DNA of 64,000 bases. Origin: Flavobacterium fluvii (lineage in GTDB: Bacteria > Bacteroidota > Bacteroidia > Flavobacteriales > Flavobacteriaceae). Every line of letters starts with the position of its first letter. Positions within the stretch are counted from its first letter, which is position 1. Positions 44,428-53,228 of the stretch are shown here, piece by piece. Where the stretch lies: contig NZ_FQWB01000002.1 of the NCBI RefSeq assembly GCF_900129545.1, forward strand, positions 434,001-498,000, in the 5' to 3' direction. The notes beneath the pieces are model-generated. The model worked only from the letters and a program-made list of their open reading frames with translations. It did not search any database and was not told the DNA's origin. The position numbers and the translations under genes were made by a program.

Positions 44428-45789
44428 TTATTGAATTTTAAACATAATAGTAAACTCCGAGCCCTTTCCTAAATCACTTATAACATCAATTGTACCCTGA
44501 TGTGCTTTTATGATTTGTTTTACATAAAAAAGTCCCAAACCCAGCCCTTTTGCATTATGAAGATTCCCTTGTTCAACTCTATAAAACTTATCGAATAATA
44601 AGGAATGCTTGCTTTTTGAAATTCCAATTCCATCATCTTTAATACTAATATTGAATTGGTTTTTATTTAGTTCCGTTTTAATAGTGATAGTGTTACTGCC
44701 ATATTTCACGGCATTTTCGAGCACATTTAGAATAGCTGTCGTCAGATGAAATTTATCCAAAACCAAAGCTGTTTCATTCGTATTAAAATGAGTTTTGACA
44801 GTCACTTTTGGAAACGTAATTTTAAAATCGGCAACAATAGCTTTTAAAAATGATTCGGCTTCAATTTTCTCTTTTTGCAGTTCAATTTCGTTTTCGCCCA
44901 ATGAATTAGCCATTACCTGATCGATTAAATTTTGCAGCCGATGATTTTGACGGGAAATAGTATTCAAAACACTGTTGAATTGCTCCTCATTTTCACGAAT
45001 ATCTTTTCTTTCCAGTATTTTTGCAGAAATTCCCAATGTTGTCAATGGAGTCTTGAGTTCGTGTGTGATATTATTGATAAAATCGGTTTTGACATCGTTT
45101 ACCTTCTTTTGCTTTATTAATGCTTTGATGGCAATTACAAAAAGAGTTATCAGCGTTAGAATCGATAGCAATGATAATAATAAAATCATTTTCATTCGTT
45201 CGAAAATGATCATTTCCCAATCGATAACAGAAACGTACATTGAATCTTCGGTTAGCAATTTATAATCCTGCATTTGAAGTGAGCCAGTTGTTGTACTGAC
45301 ATAATTTCGTACCAAAAAGGCATTATTCAAAGACTTTAGATTACCATAGATTTTATTCTGTATAAGAGGCTTTTCTGAAAAAATAGTATCACTTTTTTTA
45401 TGGTTGTTATAAATGACAAACTTATTCAGGACAATTGCAAAATCAATGGCAATATTTGGAAAATCTCTTTTAAATCTAAGCTGTATTTTTCGTGTCAAAG
45501 CATCATTAGATTCATCTAGAATTAAAGTGCTTTTAATTGCAGTTTTTGACTTTTTATCCAAAACATAATTTTGTGCCAATAGCTTATAAAGTCTTTCCTT
45601 TTTATTAACATAAGCAGAGTCAATATCGCTGTAATCATTCGTTATTTTGGCAATATCTTCCTTGATTTCGGAGTGAAACTGAGCTACTTTATAATCATAA
45701 GCTGTTTTTACCAAGTAGCATTGCACAACCGATAAAGTAATTAATGCAACGATAGAAAACGCGATTAGTAAATTGATTCTTTGCTTCAT
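44428..45789 (-). CDS. Sensor histidine kinase
   Basis: A 453-residue kinase from ATG 45789; an ORF extends 14 codons further up but adds a non-typical N-terminus. Two transmembrane helices (LLIAFSIVALITLSVVQCYLV and LLSLLSILTLITLFVIAIKALI) flank a periplasmic sensor domain of about 190 residues. Kinase motifs: FINNITHELKTP (phospho-His), NVLENAVKYGSN, IKDDGIGISK, LFDKFYRVE and GLGLGLFYVKQI. The signal is unknown; the target is probably the beta-barrel protein gene across the divergent promoter region. Confidence 0.92.
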   Translation of the reverse strand: MKQRINLLIAFSIVALITLSVVQCYLVKTAYDYKVAQFHSEIKEDIAKITNDYSDIDSAYVNKKERLYKLLAQNYVLDKKSKTAIKSTLILDESNDALTRKIQLRFKRDFPNIAIDFAIVLNKFVIYNNHKKSDTIFSEKPLIQNKIYGNLKSLNNAFLVRNYVSTTTGSLQMQDYKLLTEDSMYVSVIDWEMIIFERMKMILLLSLLSILTLITLFVIAIKALIKQKKVNDVKTDFINNITHELKTPLTTLGISAKILERKDIRENEEQFNSVLNTISRQNHRLQNLIDQVMANSLGENEIELQKEKIEAESFLKAIVADFKITFPKVTVKTHFNTNETALVLDKFHLTTAILNVLENAVKYGSNTITIKTELNKNQFNISIKDDGIGISKSKHSLLFDKFYRVEQGNLHNAKGLGLGLFYVKQIIKAHQGTIDVISDLGKGSEFTIMFKIQ

Positions 45790-45838
45790 TCGATAAAAAT
45801 TGAATTCAAAAATAATTCTTTTATTAATCAAATCCGTT

Positions 45839-45866
45839 ATTAACTCCGCATTAACCTTCGATTAAC
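45839..45866. promoter_or_regulatory. Three ATTAAC boxes at 11-base spacing
   Basis: ATTAAC starts at 45839, 45850 and 45861, exactly one helical turn apart, in the 140-base gap between the divergent kinase and beta-barrel genes. Spaced direct repeats of this type are typical operators for OmpR-family regulators; the regulator gene is adjacent. A CATTTTTG -7-like box for the right-hand gene is at 45889-45896, and TATTTTTG for the left-hand gene is at 45807-45814 (minus). Confidence 0.65.
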
Positions 45867-45929
45867 TTTCAAAGCGGGTATTTAGATTCATTTTTGCAGT
45901 GTTTCTAAATCACAAAACGCACTATTTTA

Positions 45930-48047
45930 ATGAAAAAAAAATCAAGAATTCAGAATACAAAAATTATAATTTGTCTTATTATTTCAGGCTTTGGTTACGG
46001 ACAAAATACGAAAGTAAATGACAGTATTTCCAATAAATTAAGCGAAGTTGTAGTTACAAAAGAAAAAAAAATGTTCACCAATAAAAATGGAAATATCAAA
46101 GTGGATGTGGCTAATTCGATTCTGAATGCAATTCCAAATACAATAGATTTGCTTTCAAAATTACCCAATATTACGATCAGTGCCGACAAAGAAAACATCA
46201 CGGTTATTGGGAAAGGAAATCCTTTGATATACATCGATAATCAAAAAATTGGGATGAATGATTTGAATGCCTTGTCTGTTGACGAAATTAAAACAATTGA
46301 AATCATAAATAATCCATCCTCCAAATATGAAGCAGAAGGGAGAGCCGTTATTTTGATAACCCGAAAGTTCAGCAAAAAGGAAGGCTCACAAACAACTTTA
46401 TCAGAAGTAGCTTCATTCAAAAAAGAATTCAATAACTATCTTGGCATAAATTCGAGTTATAAAAAGAACAAATTCGAATGGAAAGCCAATTTCAATTACA
46501 ATAAACTACAGCCTTGGGAAAGCCATAGGATTGATTATCAAATTCCAGATGCTGATATTATTTCGAATTATGATGTTGCTACCGCAAATACCAAAAGGAA
46601 GCAGTTTATTTTTGGAGGAGGGCTTTTTTATAAAATTAATGACGAAGATTATTTTTCAATTAGCATCAACAGCAAACTGCAAAGTGAACCTTTTAACATA
46701 AACACCACAACCTACAATAAAAAAGATGATCTTGAAAATAATGTGGTTACGTACAGTGATAATGAGAGCCAGAAGAATTTTATTAACTCTTTTATCAATT
46801 ATTCCAAAAAAATAAAGGCTATTGACACGCAGTTCTTTACAGGTTTTCAATATTCAAATTTTGATCAGGATTCAAAGTCGCTGGCTCAGAATAATTTTAA
46901 TGACACTCAATTTGAATTGGCGCAAAACAGTGATCAAAAATTCAATGTTGCTGTTTTTTCGGGCAGGGCAGATTTTGAAAAGAAATTTAAAAATGAATTG
47001 AAATTGGAATACGGTGCACTTTATTTGTCTGCAAATGCTAAAACAGATTTTGAAATCTTAAATTTTGAAACCAATAATACAATCAGCTCGATTTATAATT
47101 TCAAAGAGAAAAACAGTGCAGGTTATACACAACTATCAGGAAGCTTCAAAAAGATTGGCTATTTGGTTGGTTTAAGAGTCGAAAACGCCAATATTGTTGG
47201 AAAATTCAAGAATGATAATGCACCATTAATCAATAAGTATTATACTGATTTTTTTCCTAAAGCACAGTTTGACATTCCAATTGACAGCACCAAATCGATA
47301 ACAGTAAATTATTCCAAAAGCATTTCAAGGCCCAATTATTCATCGACAAGTCAGGGATCAACTTACATAAATCCATATTTTTTATATTCGAGAAATATCA
47401 ATTTAAATCCAACTATTAACAATCAGATTTCATCCACTTTTCAATATCACGATAAATCAGTAAAACTAAGTTATTATCAAAATACAGATCCTGTTTACAG
47501 CAGTTTTACATTTGACAATCAAAATAACATACTCATTTTTAGAGAAATAAATTTCGAAAAAGAGACAGGTTTTAATTTAGAATTCACCTTGCCTTTTACT
47601 TATAAAATCTGGACTTCAACGAACAGCTTAAGCTGTATACTGAATAAAATTGAAGATGCTTCTGCTGAATTTATTACATCAAAACCGTATTTATATTATT
47701 ATTCCAACAATGAATTTAAACTACCAAAAGGGTATTCGTTCGTGCTGACAGCCTATGGTCTAACAAATCAAAAAGAAGGGATTTTTGAGAGAAAGGCTTG
47801 GTTTATTATGAATTTAGGGGTTTCAAAAACATTTTTCACGAATTGGAATTGCTCCTTAAGCTATAATGATATTTTTAGAAACACGATTTATCAAGAAAGT
47901 TTTACGATAAACAATATTAGTTCAACAGCTAGATATTTAGTTGATGCACACGAATTTTCAATAGCAGTTAAATACTCCTTTGGAAAAATAAAACCGACTG
48001 AGTTTAAAGAAAAAAATGTTGATGATAACTTAATTAGAGTTAAGTAA
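45930..48047 (+). CDS. TonB-receptor-like outer-membrane beta-barrel protein
   Basis: A 705-residue protein of the OMP_b-brl family related to TonB-dependent receptors. N-terminal signal anchor (KIIICLIISGFGYG), a plug-like region (VVVTKEKKMFTNKNGNIKVDVANSIL, IPNTIDLLSKLPNITIS, NPLIYIDNQKIGMNDLNAL) and then a long barrel. It lacks the carboxypeptidase-like N-terminal domain common in this family. Substrate unknown. Likely controlled by the neighbouring two-component system. Confidence 0.85.
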   Translation: MKKKSRIQNTKIIICLIISGFGYGQNTKVNDSISNKLSEVVVTKEKKMFTNKNGNIKVDVANSILNAIPNTIDLLSKLPNITISADKENITVIGKGNPLIYIDNQKIGMNDLNALSVDEIKTIEIINNPSSKYEAEGRAVILITRKFSKKEGSQTTLSEVASFKKEFNNYLGINSSYKKNKFEWKANFNYNKLQPWESHRIDYQIPDADIISNYDVATANTKRKQFIFGGGLFYKINDEDYFSISINSKLQSEPFNINTTTYNKKDDLENNVVTYSDNESQKNFINSFINYSKKIKAIDTQFFTGFQYSNFDQDSKSLAQNNFNDTQFELAQNSDQKFNVAVFSGRADFEKKFKNELKLEYGALYLSANAKTDFEILNFETNNTISSIYNFKEKNSAGYTQLSGSFKKIGYLVGLRVENANIVGKFKNDNAPLINKYYTDFFPKAQFDIPIDSTKSITVNYSKSISRPNYSSTSQGSTYINPYFLYSRNINLNPTINNQISSTFQYHDKSVKLSYYQNTDPVYSSFTFDNQNNILIFREINFEKETGFNLEFTLPFTYKIWTSTNSLSCILNKIEDASAEFITSKPYLYYYSNNEFKLPKGYSFVLTAYGLTNQKEGIFERKAWFIMNLGVSKTFFTNWNCSLSYNDIFRNTIYQESFTINNISSTARYLVDAHEFSIAVKYSFGKIKPTEFKEKNVDDNLIRVK

Positions 48048-48058
48048 TTTGTAAAAAA

Positions 48059-48097
48059 TAAAGAGAGCCTTTGTATTAATTACAAGGGCTCTCTTTA
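48059..48097 (+). terminator. Hairpin after the beta-barrel gene
   Basis: AAAGAGAGCC-TTGTA pairs with TACAA-GGCTCTCTTT around a 6-base loop. The T-run is short. Confidence 0.65.
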
Positions 48098-48168
48098 AGA
48101 TATTTATTTAGGCGCTATTGAAAAACAAGTCTTCATCCTTATTTTTTTTTCGTCAGTAGATTTTTTTT

Positions 48169-49449
48169 CTAAAAAGCCAATTTCATTTTTTCTTTAATTT
48201 CCTCCAAGCAAAGGTTGTTGATGCTTCCTTCGTGGGTATGTTTGGTTTCTTTAGGCGATTGAAAAGTACCATTTTCGAGTTGTTCTGCAACGGCTTTGTA
48301 GGCATCCCTGAACGGCATTCCCGCTACCACCATTTCGTTTAAAGTATCAACTGTAAACAGGTAATCATATTTTTTATCGGCAAGAATATTGTCTTTTACC
48401 TTGATGTCCTTGATGGAGAAAATCGCAATATCCAAACAAGCTTTCAAGTTTTGAATGGCAGGAAACAAACCTTCTTTCAATAATTGAAAATCCCTGTGGT
48501 AACCACTTGGCAAGTTATTTGTGATTAAGGTGATTTCGTAAGGCAAAGCTTGAATCTTGTTGCATTTTCCACGAATCAATTCAAAAACATCCGGGTTTTT
48601 CTTGTGTGGCATAATGCTGGAACCTGTCGTCAAATGGGAAGGCAAAGTGATGAAATCAAAATTCTGGCTCATGTACAAACAAACATCCATCGAGAATTTA
48701 GCCAAAGTCGCGGCCACGCTGCTCATTGCGAAAGCAACCGTTTTCTCTGATTTTCCACGGCTCATTTGTGCGGCAACCGAATTGAATTTCAAGGTTTCAA
48801 ATCCTAATTCCTGAGTGGTAAAAGTTCTGTTGATAGGGAAAGAGCTTCCGTAACCTGCAGCCGAACCCAATGGATTTTGATCCACAATTTTCAAGGCGGC
48901 ATTCAGCATGGTAATGTCGTCAATCAAGGTTTCGGCATAAGCAGAAAACCACATTCCGAAAGAGGAGGGCATTGCAATTTGCAAATGCGTGTAACCCGGC
49001 AACAACACGTTTTGGTGTTTTTCTGCCGATTCCATCAACAAATCAAACAAGGTTTTTACTTGCGATTTGAATTCGGTTACCACATCTTTTAGGTACAAGT
49101 TCACGTCAACCAAAACTTGGTCGTTGCGAGAACGAGCAGTATGTATTTTCTTTCCGGCATCGCCCAGTTTTATGGTCAAAAGGTATTCGATTTTGGAATG
49201 TATGTCTTCAAAACTGTCTTCAATTTCAAATATGCCTTTTTCGGCATCGATGATGATGTCTTCCAATGCCAAAACCAAAGAATCAGTTTCTTCTTCCGTT
49301 AAAAGTCCGATTTGACACAACATTTTGGCGTGGGCGATAGAACCCAAAGCATCATATTTGGCCAAAACTAAATCCAATTCACGGTCATTTCCAACGGTAA
49401 AATGTTCTATTTGTTTATCTGTTGGTATTCCTTTTTCCCAAAGTTTCAT
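48169..49449 (-). CDS. argH: Argininosuccinate lyase
   Basis: A 426-residue enzyme that splits argininosuccinate into arginine and fumarate, the last step of arginine synthesis. Family signature GSSIMPHKKNPDVFEL, and earlier SRNDQVLVDVNLY, HLQIAMPSSFGMW and PLGSAAGYGSSFPI. Slightly short for the family (450-460), mainly at the C-terminus. It is the terminal gene of the arginine/proline operon. Confidence 0.96.
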   Translation of the reverse strand: MKLWEKGIPTDKQIEHFTVGNDRELDLVLAKYDALGSIAHAKMLCQIGLLTEEETDSLVLALEDIIIDAEKGIFEIEDSFEDIHSKIEYLLTIKLGDAGKKIHTARSRNDQVLVDVNLYLKDVVTEFKSQVKTLFDLLMESAEKHQNVLLPGYTHLQIAMPSSFGMWFSAYAETLIDDITMLNAALKIVDQNPLGSAAGYGSSFPINRTFTTQELGFETLKFNSVAAQMSRGKSEKTVAFAMSSVAATLAKFSMDVCLYMSQNFDFITLPSHLTTGSSIMPHKKNPDVFELIRGKCNKIQALPYEITLITNNLPSGYHRDFQLLKEGLFPAIQNLKACLDIAIFSIKDIKVKDNILADKKYDYLFTVDTLNEMVVAGMPFRDAYKAVAEQLENGTFQSPKETKHTHEGSINNLCLEEIKEKMKLAF

Positions 49450-49459
49450 AAGCGTATTT

Positions 49460-50530
49460 TTATTGTTTGAAAAAATCAGTCAGTATTTTGATATACAATT
49501 GGATTCCTTCTTCTATTTCGTGTACATATATAAATTCGTCAGCCGAGTGTGACCGCAAGCTTTCTCCTGGTCCCAGTTTCAAAGATTTGCAATACAAAAC
49601 AGATTGATCGGAAAGGGTAGGCGAGCCGTAAGTCGTTCTTCCCAAAGCGATTCCTGCTTTTACCAATCCGTGATTCACAGGAATTGACGAAGCATTCAAG
49701 TGCATCGAACGCGGTGTTACTTCGGCATTCACGTTTGCTTTTACCGTTTCCAGAATTTCGGTATTGTTGTAACAATCATTCACCCGGATATCGACAACCA
49801 AATGGCATTCTGCCGGAACCACATTGTGTTGTTTTCCTGCGGTAACTTGGGTTACGGTCATTTTTACGGGACCTAAAACCTCGGATATTTTCTCGAATTG
49901 ATAGGATTTGAACCATTCAATCACGGGCATTGCATTGTAAACAGGATTGTCCGGATTGTTGTGTGCGGCGTGGCTTGCCGTACCTTTCACGACAATATCC
50001 AATACCAATAATCCTTTTTCGGCTACAGCCAATTGCATTAAAGTTGGTTCGCCAATGATGGCGCAATCCAATTCCGGTAAATGTTTCAAAACGCTGTTTA
50101 ATCCATTTTTTCCGCTGCTTTCTTCTTCTGCCGAAGCCACGATTACAACATTGTAAGGCAGATTTTCAACGGCATAAAAATGAGTGAATGTGGCGATTAA
50201 TGATACCAAACAACCGCCGGCATCATTGCTTCCCAAACCAAATAATTTTCCATCTTCAACTTTAGCTTCAAATGGGTTATTGGTGTAACCTTGGTTAGGT
50301 TTCACGGTATCGTGATGCGAATTCAGTAAAAGAGTAGGTTTGGATTTGTCAAAATGTTTATTGTAAGCCCAAATGTTGTTGTTTTCTCTTTCGAAAGGAA
50401 TGTTGTTCTGGGTAAACCAATTTTCGATTAAAAGCGCTGTTTGATCTTCTTCACTCGAAAAGGATGGTGTTTCAATCAACGATTTCAATAGCGCAATGGC
50501 TTCTTGTATATGGGTTTCTATGTTTTTCAT
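49460..50530 (-). CDS. argE: M20-family deacylase, ArgE-like
   Basis: A 356-residue zinc peptidase-fold enzyme. Metal ligands lie in LLNSHHDTVKP, GLGSNDAGGC, ASAEEESSG and near the end in GESLRSHSADEF. In this operon it would remove the acyl group from the acylated citrulline (or ornithine) intermediate. Given the succinyl-type ArgF', N-succinylcitrulline is the likely substrate rather than N-acetylornithine. It starts 10 bases upstream of argH. Confidence 0.88.
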   Translation of the reverse strand: MKNIETHIQEAIALLKSLIETPSFSSEEDQTALLIENWFTQNNIPFERENNNIWAYNKHFDKSKPTLLLNSHHDTVKPNQGYTNNPFEAKVEDGKLFGLGSNDAGGCLVSLIATFTHFYAVENLPYNVVIVASAEEESSGKNGLNSVLKHLPELDCAIIGEPTLMQLAVAEKGLLVLDIVVKGTASHAAHNNPDNPVYNAMPVIEWFKSYQFEKISEVLGPVKMTVTQVTAGKQHNVVPAECHLVVDIRVNDCYNNTEILETVKANVNAEVTPRSMHLNASSIPVNHGLVKAGIALGRTTYGSPTLSDQSVLYCKSLKLGPGESLRSHSADEFIYVHEIEEGIQLYIKILTDFFKQ

Positions 50531-50540
50531 ATTTTACTTT

Positions 50541-50651
50541 TTTGCCACAAAGGCACGAAGTCACAAAGTTTTTTTATTTTTTACTGCAAAGACAAAAAGT
50601 CACGAAGTTTTTTTTAATCATTTCTTTGTGTCTTGGCGACTTCGTGGCAAA
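50541..50651. repeat. Palindromic element TTTGCCAC...GTGGCAAA
   Basis: Inverted ends TTTGCCACAAAGGCACGAAG and CTTCGTGGCAAA, with internal CACAAAGTTTTTT / AAGTCACGAAG copies. Related partial sequence AACCACAAAGGGCACAAAG lies at 53158. No ORF. Confidence 0.6.
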
Positions 50652-50655
50652 TTAA

Positions 50656-51441
50656 TTATAATTCTATGCTCGTACAAATAGCCTTCGAATCTTTCAACAT
50701 CCTGTGATGACCAATTTTTATTTTCTGGACTCCTTTGGACAAACTGTTGAAACAGTTGTCCAATTTCGGAATCATCCCGGAATGAATTGCGCCTTCTTCT
50801 TTTAATTTGGAATAAAGAGCCGAATTGATTTGTTCAATTACCGAATTTTCATCTTCAACGTCGGTTAAAACCCCGGCTTTTTCGAAGCAATAATTCAAGG
50901 TTACTTCAAAAACTTCCGATGCAGCAATGGCTAATTCACTTGCAATCGTGTCGGCATTGGTGTTCAATAATTGTCCATTTTTATCGTGCGTGATGGCACA
51001 AAAGACAGGAACAATTCCGCTATTGATTAAGGTTTCCAATAAAGGAGTATTTACTTTTTGAACATCACCCACAAAACCGTAATTGATAGTTGGGTGGTTT
51101 CTTTTGGTGGATTGAATCAAGTTGCCGTCGGCACCCGAAAAACCCATTGCATTGGTATTATGAGCCTGTAATTGAGCAACAACATTTTTGTTGATTTCTC
51201 CGGCATAAATCATCACCACTACGTCAAGCATGGGTTTATCGGTAATTCTTCTTCCGTCAATCATTTGTGGAACCAAGCCAATACTTTGCGCCATTTTGGT
51301 TGCTGATTTTCCGCCACCGTGAACCAGAATTTTGTTGCCTTCAATCTTGGAAAAATCGACCAAGAATTGTGACAATTCAGCTGGATTATCGATGATGTTT
51401 CCACCAATTTTTATAATGGATAAGGATGGTTTATTTGACAT
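50656..51441 (-). CDS. argB: Acylglutamate kinase
   Basis: A 261-residue amino-acid kinase that phosphorylates N-acetyl- or N-succinylglutamate. Motifs: IKIGGNII, KILVHGGGKSATKMAQ and GRRITDKPMLD; the later NADTIASELAIAAS block binds the nucleotide. In this locus, with ArgF' nearby, the N-succinyl substrate is more likely. Its start overlaps the end of argF' by 11 bases. Confidence 0.94.
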   Translation of the reverse strand: MSNKPSLSIIKIGGNIIDNPAELSQFLVDFSKIEGNKILVHGGGKSATKMAQSIGLVPQMIDGRRITDKPMLDVVVMIYAGEINKNVVAQLQAHNTNAMGFSGADGNLIQSTKRNHPTINYGFVGDVQKVNTPLLETLINSGIVPVFCAITHDKNGQLLNTNADTIASELAIAASEVFEVTLNYCFEKAGVLTDVEDENSVIEQINSALYSKLKEEGAIHSGMIPKLDNCFNSLSKGVQKIKIGHHRMLKDSKAICTSIEL

Positions 51442-52381
51442 TTTCCAATATTTTTTGCAACACTAATTGAGCTGAATACGTTCTATTATTGGCTTGTTCT
51501 ATAACCACTGAATTTTCGCTGTCAATTACTTCGTCTGTAACAATTACATTTCTACGAACTGGCAAACAGTGCATAAATTTGGCATTGTTGGTCAGTTTCA
51601 TTTTATCGGCAGTAACCGTCCAATTCGGGTCGGAGTTGGTAATTTGACCATATTCCTTGTAATTGCTCCAGTTTTTGGCATAGATAAAATCGGCATTTTC
51701 GAAAGCCTTGTCTTGATCGTATTCGATTATTGAATCTTTCGTGATTTCAGGATTCAATTCATAACCTTCTGGATGCGTAATTACGAAATCCATAGTTGAT
51801 TGCTTTTGCATCATTTCCACAAAAGAATTTGGAACTGCCTGTGGCAAAGCTCTTGGATGTGGTGCCCAGGTCAAAACTACTTTTGGTCTGTGTTTGGTTT
51901 TGTGTTCTGCCATTGTAATAGCATCGGCAAGGGATTGCATCGGATGTCCCGTGGCACTTTCCATATTTACTATAGGTACAGTGGCGTATTTCAAGAAACC
52001 GGAAATTACGGTTTCGGCATTGTCTTTTTCTTTGTCCACCAATCCGGCGAAAGCCCTGATGGCAATTATGTCTGCGTATTGAGAAACTACTGCAGCAGCT
52101 TCCTTGATATGCTCGGAAGCACCTTGATTCATGATAGCTCCATCTTCATATTCAAGTGTCCAACCTTCGCTGCCAAAGTTCATCACCATCACGTTCATTC
52201 CTAAATTCAAGGCCGCTTTTTGGGTACTCAAACGCGTTCTCAAACTGGAATTAAAGAACAACATTACTAGTGCTTTGTTCTTGCCTAGTTTCTTGTTTTT
52301 AAGCGGATTCTTTTTGATTTTCAACGCTTGTTTCACCCATTTATCGAGTGAATCTATGTTTTGTATGGATATAAAGTTCAT
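51431..52381 (-). CDS. argF': N-succinylornithine carbamoyltransferase
   Basis: A 316-residue transcarbamylase. Carbamoyl phosphate is bound by NSSLRTRLSTQ, and the C-terminal HCLPVRRN and NMESATGHPMQS blocks are present. By recollection of the family, the active-site position that is Glu92 in acetylornithine carbamoyltransferase and Pro90 in Bacteroides fragilis ArgF' is Ser89 here (QGASEHI). A serine there fits succinyl specificity. This marks the arginine pathway as going through N-succinylornithine and N-succinylcitrulline. Confidence 0.94.
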   Translation of the reverse strand: MNFISIQNIDSLDKWVKQALKIKKNPLKNKKLGKNKALVMLFFNSSLRTRLSTQKAALNLGMNVMVMNFGSEGWTLEYEDGAIMNQGASEHIKEAAAVVSQYADIIAIRAFAGLVDKEKDNAETVISGFLKYATVPIVNMESATGHPMQSLADAITMAEHKTKHRPKVVLTWAPHPRALPQAVPNSFVEMMQKQSTMDFVITHPEGYELNPEITKDSIIEYDQDKAFENADFIYAKNWSNYKEYGQITNSDPNWTVTADKMKLTNNAKFMHCLPVRRNVIVTDEVIDSENSVVIEQANNRTYSAQLVLQKILENVK

Positions 52382-52383
52382 AG

Positions 52384-53145
52384 TTATATGATTTTTGTAA
52401 AAGAGATTTCGTTTTTTAACGCTTTCAAAATAAAGTTGTCTTCCAAGCCATTGATAATCCAGGTTTCTATGTTCGCTGCTTTGGCAATTGCCGCCGAGTC
52501 GATTTTGGATTGCATTCCGCCTGTTCCGTGGGAAGATTTGGAATCCCCAATTTCTTTTTCCAACACGCTTAAATCAGTAACCAATTCGATGGTTTCAGGA
52601 ACTTCGTCGTTGATGGAAGCTTTGGTATAAATTCCGTTGGTATTGGTGGCAATAATCAAAATGTCAACATTCAATAAAACAGCAGTTAAAGCAGCTAATT
52701 TATCGTTGTCGCCAAACTTGATTTCATCTGTGGCAACAGTATCGTTTTCGTTGATGATTGGAATATAATGGTTTTTGACCAAGACGTTTATCGTGTTGAC
52801 GATATTGACTTTGGTTTGTTTTTTTTCGAAATCAGAATACGAAAGCAAACATTGGGAAGTATGTAATCCTAAATCACTGAAATTTTCGTTGTAAATCCGC
52901 ATCAAATGAGGCTGACCAATAGAAGCCAGGGCTTGTTTTACAAAGACATCTTTATCGTGATTGTCTAGTTTTACAAACTGTTTTGCTGCAGCAATGGCGC
53001 CGGAACTTACGATGATAAACTCGTAATCGTCTTTAAGAGCGGCAATCTGCATTCCAATATCCTCAATCTTTCCTCTCGAAATGTGATTGGTTTCTTTGGT
53101 TAGGGTGTTGCTGCCTAACTTCAATAAGATTCTTTTTTTAGCCAT
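52384..53145 (-). CDS. proB: Glutamate 5-kinase
   Basis: A 253-residue amino-acid kinase that starts proline synthesis. From ATG 53145 it reads MAKKRILLKLGSNTL; an upstream ATG at 53199 would add residues encoded by a repeat and is rejected. Motifs: IIVSSGAIAAAK, NENDTVATDEIKFGDND and HGTGGMQSKI. It lacks the C-terminal PUA domain of Escherichia coli ProB. Sits between proA and argF' in the operon. Confidence 0.95.
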   Translation of the reverse strand: MAKKRILLKLGSNTLTKETNHISRGKIEDIGMQIAALKDDYEFIIVSSGAIAAAKQFVKLDNHDKDVFVKQALASIGQPHLMRIYNENFSDLGLHTSQCLLSYSDFEKKQTKVNIVNTINVLVKNHYIPIINENDTVATDEIKFGDNDKLAALTAVLLNVDILIIATNTNGIYTKASINDEVPETIELVTDLSVLEKEIGDSKSSHGTGGMQSKIDSAAIAKAANIETWIINGLEDNFILKALKNEISFTKII

Positions 53146-53159
53146 TTTTATTTTTTTAA

Positions 53160-53228
53160 CCACAAAGGGCACAAAGTTTTTTATACAATCTGAAATCAAA
53201 AATCGTTAATCTGCAACCTAAAATCTGC
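53160..53228. repeat. AATCTGAAATC repeat tract before proB
   Basis: A tract with AATCTGAAATC, AATCGTTAATCTGC, AAAATCTGC and CACAAAGGGCACAAAG, between proA and proB. Similar short direct repeats encode the low-complexity insert in yggS at 8997-9032. Confidence 0.5.
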
